Of a DNA stretch of 64,000 nucleotides, positions 54,201 through 64,000 are shown piece after piece. The notes under the pieces were generated by a model. It did no database searches and was not told the DNA's origin. It saw nothing but the letters and a program-made list of their open reading frames with translations. This DNA is from Melanocharis versteri (Eukaryota; Chordata; Aves; Passeriformes; Melanocharitidae): positions 928,918-992,917 of the forward strand of contig VZTG01007409.1 in assembly GCA_013397845.1 (NCBI GenBank), in the 5' to 3' direction. Position numbers and translations under genes: made by a program. Each line of letters opens with the position of its first letter. Positions within the stretch are counted from its first letter, which is position 1.

Positions 54201-57200
54201 AACACAGAATAACACCCACGGCATTCATAATTTCTCAAAATTAGACATACTTTTGAAGAATTTTGTACAGCCACCTCAATCTTTTTTTAAAAACAAGTAC
54301 TTGAAGAAAAAACTGTGTTTCTATACGTTGAATACTTCTTGAAACGCTCTATTTGCTTTTGTTAAGTTCTCATCTTGAAACCAACACTGTAATAATATTA
54401 CTTTCGGCACCTCAGGCTTTTTGATTAATCTCATTAAAAGGATGCTAACACTTTATAAAAGATCAGGCAGTGTTTTTTAACTTTCCTGTGTCAAACACAA
54501 AACGACCTTCAGGCAACAATTAAAAAAACTCCACATTCTCAAGAAAGCATTACTACCACAAATCTATAAAATATCATGTCATCTAAATAATTACAGAATT
54601 TAAACAGATTAGCAATCACAATTAAAGACAATACTATTTCTGAATTCCACTGAAGTAGAGAAAGTGTTTTTTAAAATATTATTGCTGAATGTCTCCATCG
54701 ACATGCAACTTAATACTGCACTCTGAATAAAAATAGTTCATGATACAATATGCAAGCTAATAAATATAAAGGAAAATATTTGATTAAAAGTTAATTGCTA
54801 CAAAAGAAGAGACAAACATACTTCCAGCTGTAGTTCTGTATATTTTCGTCTTAATTCAGTAACTTCCTCCCCAGCTTGCATCTTCTTGTATAAATCCAGT
54901 TCAGTATCTAGTAACTCCTTCTGCATCTAAGAAATTGTAATAGTAAATTATTAGTTCCACAGTTCACATTCTCTACTCAGGAAACAATTGTTCAATAAAA
55001 AGCTGTAACTTTGCAAGTACACTGCTTGTTACACTGGGTTTCCACCTTCAAAAACAAACCAAGCACAAGCTTAGGAGACTTCGTGGCAAGGTAAAACTTC
55101 ACTCTGAGCTTTGTGATGTCAAACCTTTTAGACTACCAAGCAAAGCCAAAGCTAATCGAATTTTTTCTGAAAATACATACAATAAAAATTCAAGATTATA
55201 TGGTTAGGGTGATGAGACAAAAGGAATTAAAAAAAAAAGGCAGTACAACTATGAATGAATACAAAATCTATGATCAGTACTGAGAAAAAGCATCTAAATT
55301 TATTACAATGTCATAATGCAAAACACAAATGGTAGTTCTGTTCAGGCCACAGTGAAAAAACACAGGAAGTAACAAGCTCTTTGCTAACAAAAAACTAGCC
55401 TCTGATACACTCAAAGTTACCTTCTAGGACTACAGTATCTTAAAAAAATTATTAAAGGTCAGAAAACATATATGAAACTAAAAGGTATCTCTGAACCCCA
55501 ATTAAGACATGTTCACTGCAACCACCGAGATGCAGGGAAAGATTTATGGGACCGTGAAAATTTAATTTGAAGTTCTGATCCAAAGTGAAACCTTTCTGTC
55601 TTCTTTTTTTTAATGGAAGCAGCAGGACCCAAACATTTCAGTGACATCACAAATAAAGGCTAAAATATAGAGGGCTGTAAAACAGTTTACGTTTACACGT
55701 GTTGATTCAGAACAACAGCATGGAATGTTTGCAAAGGCTGGATGTCAAGAGATGAAAGTTTCGCACTTGCGATAGTTGGCAACCAAGTATCACCACTGAT
55801 AAAGAAAGGTGATTTTGTTTCTTTGTTTTTTTCCTGGAATCTTTAAAAGAAAAAAAACTGGATTATTCAACTGGCAACTTCAACCTCAAGTCTATTCAGT
55901 CTCATTTTCTCATTATCTAGAGCAACCAGATTTTAAAAATCCATTATCTCCTGTATAATGGTTTCCCAAATTTTCAAAATTGGAACCAGTGTTTCTCTCA
56001 AATCCCACTGTGTTGCAATACATCAATGACACGACAAAAGAAGCGCTTCTGAAGTTTAATGATGACCAGCAGTTAGCACTCACAGAGCAGCCAGTGACAC
56101 CACTGTAATGAAGACTTTTGAGGTTTATTATTAGTGGTCTTAATGAAGACTTCTCTGTTACAGAACTGTGCCAAGTGTGAAGAAGAAAATACCTTCTACA
56201 AGACACACCAAGAGGCAGCAGAGGTTTCTCACTTAAGGGGGAAGAGCCTTTTGTAATCTGAATGAACTGGAAGAAGCAAAAAGAGGTAAAGATAATGGCA
56301 CAGTCATGCGTCTTCAGGGTGTTCTTCAGAGCTGTCCAGGTCTTAAACACGTAAAAGATGCAAGAGAACCAAAATCAAAGTCTTACAGAAAATTGTCACA
56401 GTTGTAAATTTTAACCAAAGGTTCTGTAAAATCCTCACTTCTTCAAAAGTCAGATGGGGCTGATTGTTTTTGCTATTTCAAATGCTAACAAAACTGCACA
56501 AAGATAATGGATACTTTGTCCACTATGAAGTGGGTTTACTTAAAATGTTTGTTCATTTTCCATATTACAAAGGAAATGGAAAAGCAGCTCAAGAACTTTA
56601 TTAAAACTTCAAAATTAGTGTATTGCCTCACTTTTTCTTAGTAAAAACAACTATCACATAAGGAAGTAGTGGACCAGGTTACCAAGCAAACAGCGATGGG
56701 GGCAGAAGAGATCTCTAGATAAACAAAACTGGGTTGAAGAAGAACCATCTCAAATATAAATGTACCAATCATACAGATGAGGGAGGGCCTACACAACAGC
56801 ATCATAGGGGCAACATCTCCTTTCTTTTCCGGGAAATCAGTGCCTCTCTAAAGAGCCTATACACTAATACACAAAACTTGTGAAACAAAGAGAAGGCACT
56901 GGATGTCTGTGTGCAGTTACAGGGCTACAATCGCCCTGGGACTACAGAAACATTAGAGAAAAACAGACATGAGTGGAGTGGTACAGTGGACAAACAGTCT
57001 CTTAAGGAAGGACAAGGCAGGATGGCAAGGAGTAGGAATTTGCTCTTCATTAGAGTGCAGTATGAACACACAGAGCTCTGCCTGGGGACAGATGATGAGC
57101 CAGCTGAAAGCTTATCAGTCAGGACTGACGGCAGACCTATGCAGGTGATACTGCAGTGGGTGTGTACTACACACCATCTAGTCATGTAAAAGTACATGAG

Positions 57201-60200
57201 GCCTTCTTCAGCCAGCTGGAAACAGCCTCCTGTTTGAATACTGTGGGTCTGAGTATCTGCTGGAAAGGCAGGATGATTTTCAAAAATTGCATCCTCCAAG
57301 TTCCAGAGCATGCAGGAAATAAAGCTGGCAGGATGCTTGCCTGGATGAGCGAGATGATTCTAACAAAACTTATATCCAAAACCGAGGTGGTAGAAGAGGT
57401 GGAGCATGAAAGGAACACAGTGAAATTGTCTGAACATGCAGGTACTGGTTTGGAAAGCTGAAGCCCATCAAGAGTTGAATCTGGCAAGAGGGGTGAGAAA
57501 CAAGAAGGGCTTCGACACATCCATCAGCAGCAAGAGGAACACTATGCTGTGAAAAATGTGGTCTGACTGCTGGACATTAAAGAGGACCTGGCAACAAAGG
57601 ACATGAGAACAGTGGAGGTACTCAATACCTCCTACTCCTCAGTCTTTACTGGAAAGACTTGCCTTCATCAGTCCCATATCCTGAGACTGGAAAAGCCTGG
57701 AGCAAGAATCATTGTATCATCACAGTCGGAAGAGACCTTTAAGATCAAGTCCAACCGTCAACCCAGCACTACCACTGTAACCCCTGAACCACTAAACCAC
57801 ATCACCCAGCCCCTAATCCAGATGCCTGAAGCACCTCAAACAGCACAGAGATGGTGACTCCACCACTTCTTTCAGTAACCTATTCTATTGTCTGACTATC
57901 CTAGCAATCTATGCCCATTTTCAGAATAAATACCTGCTGCTTCAACTTTTTCCTGACAAACTACATAAGAAGCTACAGTTGAGTACATAGAAGTAACTTC
58001 AGTATTTCTTTTCGGTATTTCTTTTCAAGGCTGTGATCTATTTAGGAACAATTATTTCTATAAAAAGCAAAATACTGCATTTTAAAAATGTAATATAATT
58101 GCATCTTTAGGCAGCTGGGAAACTGGTAACAGCCATGTATCAACAAGAATGATAACTGAAAAAAAACTCTTACCACAGGTAAAACCCAAATATGGGCACC
58201 TACATCAAAGGAAAACTGACCAGTATAATCTTCAATCTTATAAGGTTAATATATAGACAAATTTCAGTGACATAAAAAGTCCCAGGAAATTACATACCAG
58301 CACCGTTTGCTTTGTATATTAAAGCTGACCAGAATATATTTGTGCTGCCTAACTATAATCTTTTCACATAAGAAATACTATTTTCATAATTTCTATTAAA
58401 AATTTAAGAAAGCAATAGACTATACGCAAAGCATTGAGCAAAGCAGAAGAAAGAATCATGAGATTTTTGGTTCGGTTTTTTTGATCTTCCAGATGACGCA
58501 GTATCTGTGTAACAGCAGATACAGCTTTTAAACAACAGCATGGTTTTAAAATTAACTATGTTCCTTTGAAAAGAAAGCAAAACGAATCTCACTTCAAAGA
58601 GGACTTAAAAATCAAACAAGTTAGGGTTTTAAAGACTGCTGATGGGACTGCATATTTTTATTCTTCTGAAACAAACATGTGAATTCATCTACTAAAAAGC
58701 TGATCAAAACTTGAGTACCTGAGTTTTAGTTTTCATGCTTTTTAAAGGAGCCCCTCCTCCTGGTGATACACCTTTTAATTCATCCTTTAACTTGGTAATG
58801 CTATTAGTCAAAATTTCCAGTGTTTTCATGATTTCTGCTTTGTCTTCTGACTTCATGGCTTTATTCTTCTCCAGCTTTGAAATCAGCATCTGTCCAATTC
58901 AGAAAAAAAAAATCTTTTTACTCAGAAACTACTATTACAGATCTGTTTTCCAGTGGTCATTGTAACTAATGTAAAAAAACAAATACTGCATTTCTTCTGC
59001 TGCGACCTACAAATCAACACGTAGGACTTTTAACAGATTGTATTAAATTAAAATCTCTGTCTGAATCTCTGATTTGTTTCCTAACAAACATCTGATATTC
59101 CCAATTCATTTGGACAGATTTGCTCAACACACCTGAATTATTTCAAAATCTGATTAAACTTAAATAACATTTTGGCTTTTTTCCTCTTCCTAAGCCTAGC
59201 ATGCATAATTTTCTACATCATTCTCTCCTGCTCTTGTCAAACAGAGCTTAGGCTTTCCCTTCTCCCAAAGTTATCCATGTTGCTCCCCAATTAGGCAATG
59301 TCAATTAAAATTGGACATAAATTGCATAAGCTTGCAGGGGCTTTTTTAAGCGAACTAACAGAATAAGTTAGATTAAAACCATAAACTCAAGAAAGTATAA
59401 AAATGCCATTCTAAGAGAATGCTCATTTTATAGGCCATTTTTTTGTTCATTCTTACAAATTCTAAAATATTTTCCACTGAACTGAGATTTTATAACTGAA
59501 TTGGTGACTGTCTTTAATGCTAATATTTTACCTTCTGTGTTTCAATGTGCTTCTCCAAGATTTCTTGCTTCTTTTTCCTCACATCCTGTTGAAGTCGCAA
59601 TGCTTCCTAGAAGCATAAGAAGATTACAGAAAGTTTCTAGACTTTGAAACACAATGCCAGAATAATATACTACACCTGGCAACTACACAGTAGTAACTTA
59701 CTATAACAGGGAGAAAATTAGTGACAGGAAATGCCAGGCGCTGATATTTCCAACTACGTTTTGGAAAACAATGTATCACCAAATTAAAGAAAGATCTAAT
59801 TATCTTTTTTAGTTAAATCTCTCCTGGGAAGACTTTATTACTGCTCACATACAAAGTAACACCTTACACAACTCCACTGTAAGCTGAAAGGCAACATATT
59901 ACACGACCTCAAGAGGTACAGCATGCAAGTGTTTAAATGTGCAAGCACAATTATCTTGAAAGCAACTGTAAATCAAGTCCATCAATTAAAACACAGTCTC
60001 CAGAACTGTTACAAGTTAAAAGAAAGCACATTCTACTTTCTAAACTTGAAGTGTCACCCAAAGAAAAGCACCTCTTTTGTGTCTGAGCGCTCTAACTGGG
60101 AAGTGACAAGTACAGCTACTCCACCTGCCAACAACAGAACCTTGACAGGCAATGGGCAAATCGAAATGAACTGAAACTGATCATAAGTGACAATATTGCA

Positions 60201-61871
60201 CTCGGAATGAGAAGCAGGAGGAGATGCCACCCCTGCTGTGCTCAGCACCTACTAACGGTGCTTGTGAGAAAGCAGTCGCTTCTTGTTCTCAAATAGAGAA
60301 TATAGAAGTCTTAGCAGAAAACCCTTAAGAGCTTTGATATCAACATATTTAATGGAATAGTAGAGGAGAGGCAGAAGATGATCAACTGGGATCAGACTGC
60401 AAGTGGAATATCTTATACAAAGACTGTAAATGCACAACAGCCATAGAAAAAGAAACAGTAGTCAAGTTTCTGTATGTCTTCCCAAATACTGACAAGTTCT
60501 GCTGTATGAAATGTTAGTTTTTCAATACAGTGCGCAATCATTTTCCTGAAGGAAAAGGGACGGTAAGATAAGGGGATGAATGCAGAAAAAAGCTAGGGAG
60601 ACGGGAGGAAAAGAAGGGAGTCAGTCCCACAAAATCATGTTTTTCCACGAGTACTAGTATATTGTAACAGGAATCTCTGAAGGCAGGAAGGAGCACAAGA
60701 TCACATGAAAAAAGAGCCAATCACTTAGGCATAACTTCAGTGTCTTCTCTCAAAAAAACCTCTATAGCTGTTATGATGAGTCAACAATTTTATCATAAGT
60801 TTTTTGCCATTTTACAGGCATTTAGCATCTTAACTTGAAAGGCAAATGCTCTAATTCTAAAAAACATGTTTTAGGGGACAAACATGAAATGAAATTCCAA
60901 AATTAGAACTGCTTTCTTTAAAGTCTGGACCAATGGCAGAACTCACATGCCATTAGACATAAATTACAAAAATTTAGCAGTATTTGACCAAAATCTTTGT
61001 TGAACAATTATACTGAGTTCAACACTTATGTTTGGACCTAACTCAGTATTGTATTCGTAATTTGTGGTTAAAAACCAGTAAGACAAACAATGTCCTGTAT
61101 TTAGTTTTTCTAAATGATAAGAATAAATCTGAAAAAGGAACTTTGCTGGGCTCTCTTGAAAATTCTAAGCAAGCTAAACTATAACTGAGTGACCTATTAA
61201 GGCCAAATACATTTTTGTTGCATTTCCTTTCTAACATAAATAAAAAAGAGAAAGCCTAGCCCTATGTAAAAATAAAAACGGGTGCAGAAGAACTATAGTT
61301 TGGAAACAACAAAATGCGGAGTCATAAAGTTCTCAGTGCTCTCAAGGAAACAATTTTGGTCACAAGTACGAAATACACTGAGAATTGAGGCCAGTTCCAG
61401 AATAGTTTAAGAGAGAAGAACAGCGATTATACTATACTCCCTTTCCCTCACAATAGACAATTCATACCTCAACATGTAGACTCTGATTCCAGGAAAAAGT
61501 GTTTCACATTTTGAATTTCTACAGTTTTAAACCTGCTTACACTGCCTGAACATACACTGAAAAATAACAAAACAATGCTGAATTTTCTTGTAATATGTGG
61601 GGGAAAAAAAAAAACATTATAGTGAATTTAATCTTGCAACAAGTTTCATCTACATTCTTGAGATGAATATACATAGTGCTCTATCTCTAGGTCACAAGTT
61701 CCCAACCTAGGTCCATTTTAAAAAGAAGCATATTTAATTTACCTGTTTTTTCTTCTGTGCTTCATTAGAGTCTAGCACGGAAGTGGAAACAACAGGCAAA
61801 GATTTCTGTGCTGCCTTCAAAGCAGCAGGGTTGTACACAGTTTTTGTCAAGCCAGTAGAAGTAGATAAAAC
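45179..61871 (-). CDS. RBM26: RBM26, C-terminal 326 codons in eight exons (partial gene)
   Basis: RBM26 is a nuclear RNA-binding protein. The family is linked to nuclear polyadenylated-RNA surveillance with the ZFC3H1/MTR4 (PAXT) machinery and to ARS2 (established knowledge). Seen here: exons at 61871-61743, 59606-59532, 58889-58719, 54926-54822, 52300-52091, 50403-50317, 47115-47002 and 45268-45179 join in one frame with GT-AG borders and end in TGA at 45181-45179. In order they encode a linker (KTVYNPAAL), a Lys/Glu/Leu-rich coiled coil (about residues 44-160 of this segment), an Arg-Gly box (about 171-199), an RRM (about 211-279, with ALEISAF and HAVITF as RNP2- and RNP1-like strands) and an acidic tail ending SRSWRR. 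The paralogue RBM27 fits less well: the RG box, RRM wording and SRSWRR tail are RBM26-like. The CCCH finger, first RRM and start codon lie beyond the right edge. No frame damage was seen. Confidence 0.96.
45269..47001 (-). other. RBM26: RBM26 last intron, 1733 bases
   Basis: GT-AG intron ahead of the terminal exon, with a pyrimidine-rich stretch just before the two competing acceptors. No repeats were recognised. Confidence 0.85.
47002..47115 (-). CDS. RBM26: RBM26 coding exon: end of RRM and acidic linker
   Basis: 114 bases, 38 codons, phase 0-0. Acceptor gttttag/GCTGCA, donor GAA/gtaagc. It completes the RRM with AAIHGSRFKGQELKLAWNKP (helix 2, the G-x-x-x-KG loop and strand 4), then an acidic linker VASMSAVETEEAEPDEEE. 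The junction with the previous exon falls inside RRM helix 2, in an Ala/Glu-rich run. Confidence 0.96.
47116..50316 (-). other. RBM26: RBM26 intron, 3201 bases
   Basis: GT-AG intron interrupting RRM helix 2. It has a short tandem of CTAAGTATTTC near 50150-50175. No coding exon or known repeat was recognised. Confidence 0.85.
50317..50403 (-). CDS. RBM26: RBM26 coding exon: middle of the C-terminal RRM
   Basis: 87 bases, 29 codons, phase 0-0. Acceptor ctcaaaag/CAATAT, donor GCT/gtgagt. It encodes QYGEIEDCQIDDSSLHAVIT then FKTRAEAEA: RRM strand 2, the loop, the RNP1-like strand HAVITFKT and the start of helix 2. The RNP1 strand has the hydrophobic/aromatic pattern but lacks the classical (K/R)-G-F/Y-G-F/Y start, which is usual for this divergent RRM. 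Confidence 0.96.
50404..52090 (-). other. RBM26: RBM26 intron, 1687 bases
   Basis: GT-AG intron interrupting the RRM after HFA. It has A- and T-homopolymer patches; nothing else was recognised. Confidence 0.85.
52091..52300 (-). CDS. RBM26: RBM26 coding exon: Arg-Gly box and first part of the C-terminal RRM
   Basis: 210 bases, 70 codons, phase 0-0. Acceptor catcttag/GCTGCC, donor GCG/gtatgt. Residues 11-39 of the exon are an RGRG-type box (RGRGVHARGRG, IRGRGRGRGVP), expected to bind RNA and be arginine-methylated as in other RG proteins (inference). It is followed by HAVVDHRPRALEIS, which opens the RRM with the RNP2-like strand ALEISAF, then TESDREDLLPHFA (helix 1). The exon is far more GC- and CpG-rich (about 20 CpG in 210 bases) than its AT-rich surroundings. 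The RG codons come from an imperfect internal repeat built on GCAGAGGCAGAGGA. Confidence 0.96.
52301..54821 (-). other. RBM26: RBM26 intron, 2521 bases
   Basis: GT-AG intron, AT-rich. No repeat was recognised by eye. Confidence 0.85.
54822..54926 (-). CDS. RBM26: RBM26 coding exon: second half of coiled coil
   Basis: 105 bases, 35 codons, phase 0-0. Acceptor ttcttag/ATGCAG, donor GAA/gtatgt. It encodes MQKELLDTELDLYKKMQAGE followed by EVTELRRKYTELQLE. The LYKKMQAGEEVTELR wording separates RBM26 from the paralogue RBM27, which differs at this place. It has a highly charged helical composition and links the hinge to the Arg-Gly box. Confidence 0.95.
56835..57690 (+). mobile_element. CR1 LINE ORF2 fragment, decayed (endonuclease region and linker)
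   Basis: The sequence follows the avian CR1 ORF2 wording. An opening resembling the CR1 text that reads 'tacaccaacgcacgcag' is followed by a frame containing TELCLGTDDEPAES, close to the conserved CR1 endonuclease segment TELCLG-DDEP-ES. Further on it resembles the linker ahead of reverse transcriptase (AACAAGAAGGGCTTC, GACAAAGGACA, TCAGTCTTTACTGG). The frame is broken, and the part between about 57255 and 57470 matches poorly, suggesting an internal deletion or heavy decay. It is antisense to RBM26, inside its intron. Confidence 0.8.
57700..57960 (-). mobile_element. CR1 LINE 3' end, minus orientation
   Basis: It contains the complement of the CR1 3' end: ATCATTGTATCATCACAG, GAAGAGACCTTTAAGATCA and AAGTCCAACCGTCAACCCAG, then the usual extension of CR1 elements. 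It sits tail-to-tail with the plus-strand CR1 fragment just upstream, so these are two separate insertions or a rearranged one. Confidence 0.85.
58719..58889 (-). CDS. RBM26: RBM26 coding exon: coiled coil and Gly/Pro hinge
   Basis: 171 bases, 57 codons, phase 0-0. Acceptor ggacag/ATGCTG, donor CAG/gtactc. It begins MLISKLEKNKAMKSEDKAEI, a hallmark segment of the RBM26/RBM27 family, continues through LEILTNSITKLKDELKG, and closes with a flexible VSPGGGAPLKS hinge and KTKTQ. The opening ATG is an internal methionine, not a translation start, because the frame continues from the upstream exon. The GVSPGGG stretch at the exon's end may be a variable isoform segment, since the hinge is the least conserved part of this region as I recall the family. 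Confidence 0.95.
58890..59531 (-). other. RBM26: RBM26 intron, 642 bases
   Basis: The shortest intron of the segment, with a GT-AG border and a T-rich tract before the acceptor. Nothing else was seen in it. Confidence 0.85.
59532..59606 (-). CDS. RBM26: RBM26 coding exon: start of coiled coil
   Basis: 75 bases, 25 codons, phase 0-0. Acceptor ttctag/GAAGCA, donor AAG/gtaaaa. It encodes EALRLQQDVRKKK followed by EILEKHIETQK. The regular hydrophobic spacing among Lys/Glu/Gln suggests a helix that continues into the next exon as one coiled coil. The coiled coil is inferred from composition; no heptad score was computed. Confidence 0.95.
59607..61742 (-). other. RBM26: RBM26 intron, 2136 bases
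   Basis: Canonical GT-AG intron between the linker and coiled-coil exons. No repeat or RNA gene was recognised. Confidence 0.85.
61743..61871 (-). CDS. RBM26: RBM26 coding exon: linker before the coiled coil
   Basis: 129 bases, 43 codons, phase 0 at both ends. The acceptor is tatag/GTTTTATCT and the donor CAG/gtaaat. It encodes a Ser/Thr/Ala-rich linker starting VLSTSTG, containing TVYNPAALKAAQKS and ending EAQKKKQ, wording characteristic of RBM26. It is the most N-terminal coding exon I could place in the window. The next upstream exon must lie beyond position 64000. Confidence 0.95.
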
Positions 61872-64000
61872 CTATAGGAGGAAATCATTTTATTTTTTTG
61901 CCAGTGAATTTCAATCTTTTAAAAAACCCGCATGAGTGCTTAAAAATATATAAGCGACTTTTCTTTTGTCTCCTTTGATGACATGGAATACAAAAAATTT
62001 GGTGTAGCAATTATATTTGGAGTTGTTGAAGTTAAGCAATTTCTGAAGAGGCAGCACCACATCAGATATGTAAGCTATAAACATCAGCTCGTAAATCCTC
62101 TCCACTGAGATTTCATATGTACTTCCAAGTTTCAAATACATAAATATTTACGTATTTGAGCATAACTAAGGAAACAGAAGAATGAGATTTTTGCAAGAAC
62201 AACTGTTGGTTTTGTGCTTTGAAGCCTAAAATACAGTATTTAATGGCTGCATGAGTCTTCCAAGCAAAAGTTCAACACAATTTTAGAGACTAAGGTCCAA
62301 CGTAGAGACAAGTTTCTCTTCATATGCAGTTGGTGCGAAGTAGAGCTTGCACAATCAGCAAGAAGTAACTCAAGTACCAGGAAGTCTTCAACATTACATA
62401 GCAAAGGAAGAGACTCCTATGTCTCTCTGTTCTCTTACCTACATTTGTAATGAGGTATGAAGTTTCTCCATGACTTACTGAGAACAAAGATGACTGCTTT
62501 ACAATCTCTCTAAAACATAACTATGCACATCTCCACAACACCTGAAGATTTGAACTACTCTGTTTTCTTAGCATGCTCCTTAAAGAGAATTTTGGGCATG
62601 CTAATATAGAAAAATCCACGGCTAAGTCCTAGAGATAATATAGGCATGATCTTGTCCACCTTGTTAGCAAATAGAAGAAATTATGCAATTGGTATGATAT
62701 CCAGGCGTTTAAAAATACTTTCTATGTAGAAAATTAAAAGATGCATGCACATTCTATTGGTCACCATGCACACCATAAAATAGACAAAATGCCCACCAAC
62801 AGGAGGGAAAAAAAAAAGAGACAGACAAGAAACAGAAAGACAGAAAAGACCAAGAGATTAGAAGAATTTAGAACAGGAACAATTCATATAAACTCTTTGC
62901 ACTTCAGTGTGATATTTATACTATTTCTTCCCACAGTAAAGTGTTTTCAAGAGTACACAGTGCATAGAAAACAACAGCAAAAAGAAATCAACACATGTTA
63001 TGGGGTACTATAGAAGGTGGTACGAAATGCTCTGAGCAGGCCACTACAAAGATGAAGGATTTTTTCTAAATCTATTAAAGATCATTAAAGTATGCATGTC
63101 CTAATCATACAGTTTCTATTACAAAGTAGCTTTAGGACAGGCTACAAGACAAACAAACAGAGGATCAAGCAAAGACAAAAGTATTGACACATTCCTTTTG
63201 CCCTGAACTGTCTTCAGGGCAGAGTAAACCACACCTCCTCATCTCTTTCACGTAGGAGATGTAAGGAGAGACGCCACAGCACCAATACACACAAGTCAAA
63301 AGCAACACTCAGGTCTTCTAAATCGCTTAATACTATTCAAGAGAAGGAATAGTGTGAATAGCATGACTTCTTTCACAAGTCCACAAATTTTAAGTCCCTC
63401 TACAGATTTTATAAGGCCTCACAATGACTGTTTTATCACCTTTTCCTCCTGCTCTTTGGGAAGAATAGCTACCTCCTTTCTCATTGCAAAGTTCTCGTCA
63501 AACCCTGTGCTCTATCAGGAGCAAAAAAAATCTAGGACATGACACCTCTGTTTTTTGATGGATGTCAATCATTTTATTACTAATGGTTATAGAACACAAT
63601 GACTGCAAACTAAGCAAGGCATTTCCTTGTAAAGAGGCAGTAGTAGGCAAAAACAAGTCAAATCAAGTTTCAGAATCCTACTAAAAGTGTCAAAGGAAAC
63701 TACTGTTTCACAACAAATCCAGTGAACAGACCAGCAGCTCAGCAAAATCGCATCTGTACTATAAGACAACACAACAGAAAAACATTCTAGCATAAATTTA
63801 CTTTGTAGAAAAGTGTTTCAGGATAACTCAACTCTTACAGAATGAGGAAAAAAAAGTATTTCCATTCAAGCTGCAAGTTGAAGCAGACTTCCCATTTCTA
63901 AAGTAAGCACATACTACATGTGTAAAATGACGTTCAGGAATACACAGCAAGGTATTAATCTGCAACTAAATTAGAGCGCCAAGAATGGAACTAATCAAAC
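61872..64000 (-). other. RBM26: RBM26 intron (3' part; upstream exon outside window)
   Basis: No further coding exon with good splice sites and RBM26 wording was found here. The stretch is AT-rich, with a purine-rich low-complexity patch at about 62801-62870. Short open frames on both strands show no recognisable domain. Confidence 0.75.

Larger units (their letters stand above)
54927..58718 (-). other. RBM26: RBM26 intron, 3792 bases, repeat-bearing
   Basis: The largest complete intron. It contains two CR1 LINE fragments in opposite orientation (about 56835-57690 and 57700-57960). The rest is AT-rich unique sequence. Open frames in it are interrupted and not recognised. Confidence 0.85.

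Noticed and set aside
55913..56350. 145-codon minus-strand frame in the RBM26 intron
   Set aside because: No RBM26 wording, no acceptor/donor pair fitting the gene's frame, and the opposite strand reads more protein-like; treated as chance.
56911..57189. 92-codon plus-strand frame as a host gene
   Set aside because: It is decayed CR1 ORF2 endonuclease sequence (TELCLGTDDEPAES), not a host gene.
58704..58889. A stand-alone 61-codon minus-strand protein starting MLISKLEK
   Set aside because: It is the RBM26 coiled-coil exon read through its donor site into the intron. The ATG is an internal methionine and the last residues are intronic.
62741..63542. Possible further RBM26 exon in the last 2 kb
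   Set aside because: No minus-strand stretch combined an acceptor, a donor and RBM26-like residues; open frames there are on the plus strand or unrecognisable.
1..64000. CRISPR arrays, operons, prophage or other microbial systems; tRNA or rRNA genes
   Set aside because: No regularly spaced repeats, no compact gene clusters and no tRNA cloverleaf or rRNA wording. Splicing and CR1/LTR repeats show a vertebrate nuclear genome.

Overview
This is a vertebrate nuclear window, almost certainly from a bird. Three things support that: AT-rich DNA with few long open reading frames, a spliced vertebrate gene with canonical GT-AG introns, and interspersed repeats typical of bird genomes. The repeats are CR1 LINE 3' ends with the avian consensus wording and a solo LTR of a common avian endogenous-retrovirus type. 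The bird group cannot be told from the sequence. There is one assembly gap of 46 N after a poly-G run (30943-30988) and a single N in a poly-A tract (16159).

One protein-coding gene is supported: the 3' half of RBM26 (RNA-binding motif protein 26), on the minus strand from the right edge to about position 44580. Eight exons were reconstructed by hand, with clean splice sites and one continuous frame. They give the C-terminal 326 residues: a linker, a long charged coiled coil, an Arg-Gly-rich box, the second RRM split over three exons, and an acidic tail ending in SRSWRR. All seven internal exons have lengths divisible by three and phase-0 ends. The last exon has two in-frame acceptors six bases apart. 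The 3' UTR is about 0.6 kb, ending at an AATAAA followed by a genomic A tract. The N-terminal half (CCCH zinc finger, first RRM) and the promoter lie beyond the right edge.

Positions 1 to about 44500 look intergenic, downstream of RBM26. I found no convincing exon, RNA gene or promoter there. It holds a CR1 3' end in plus orientation (20364-20808), a CR1 3' end in minus orientation (21903-22400), an old solo LTR (23990-24465), a further probable repeat (24990-25715), an ancient amniote CR1-type 3' end (28480-28556), a short CR1 fragment (43571-43645), simple repeats, and a few stretches rich in homeodomain-type TAAT motifs that could be conserved noncoding elements. Within RBM26, the 3.8-kb intron at 54927-58718 carries a decayed CR1 ORF2 fragment next to a CR1 3' end in the opposite orientation.

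No operon, CRISPR array, defence system or other novel system is visible. The most useful observations concern RBM26 exon architecture, its alternative acceptor, its CpG-dense RG-box exon and its transcript end.
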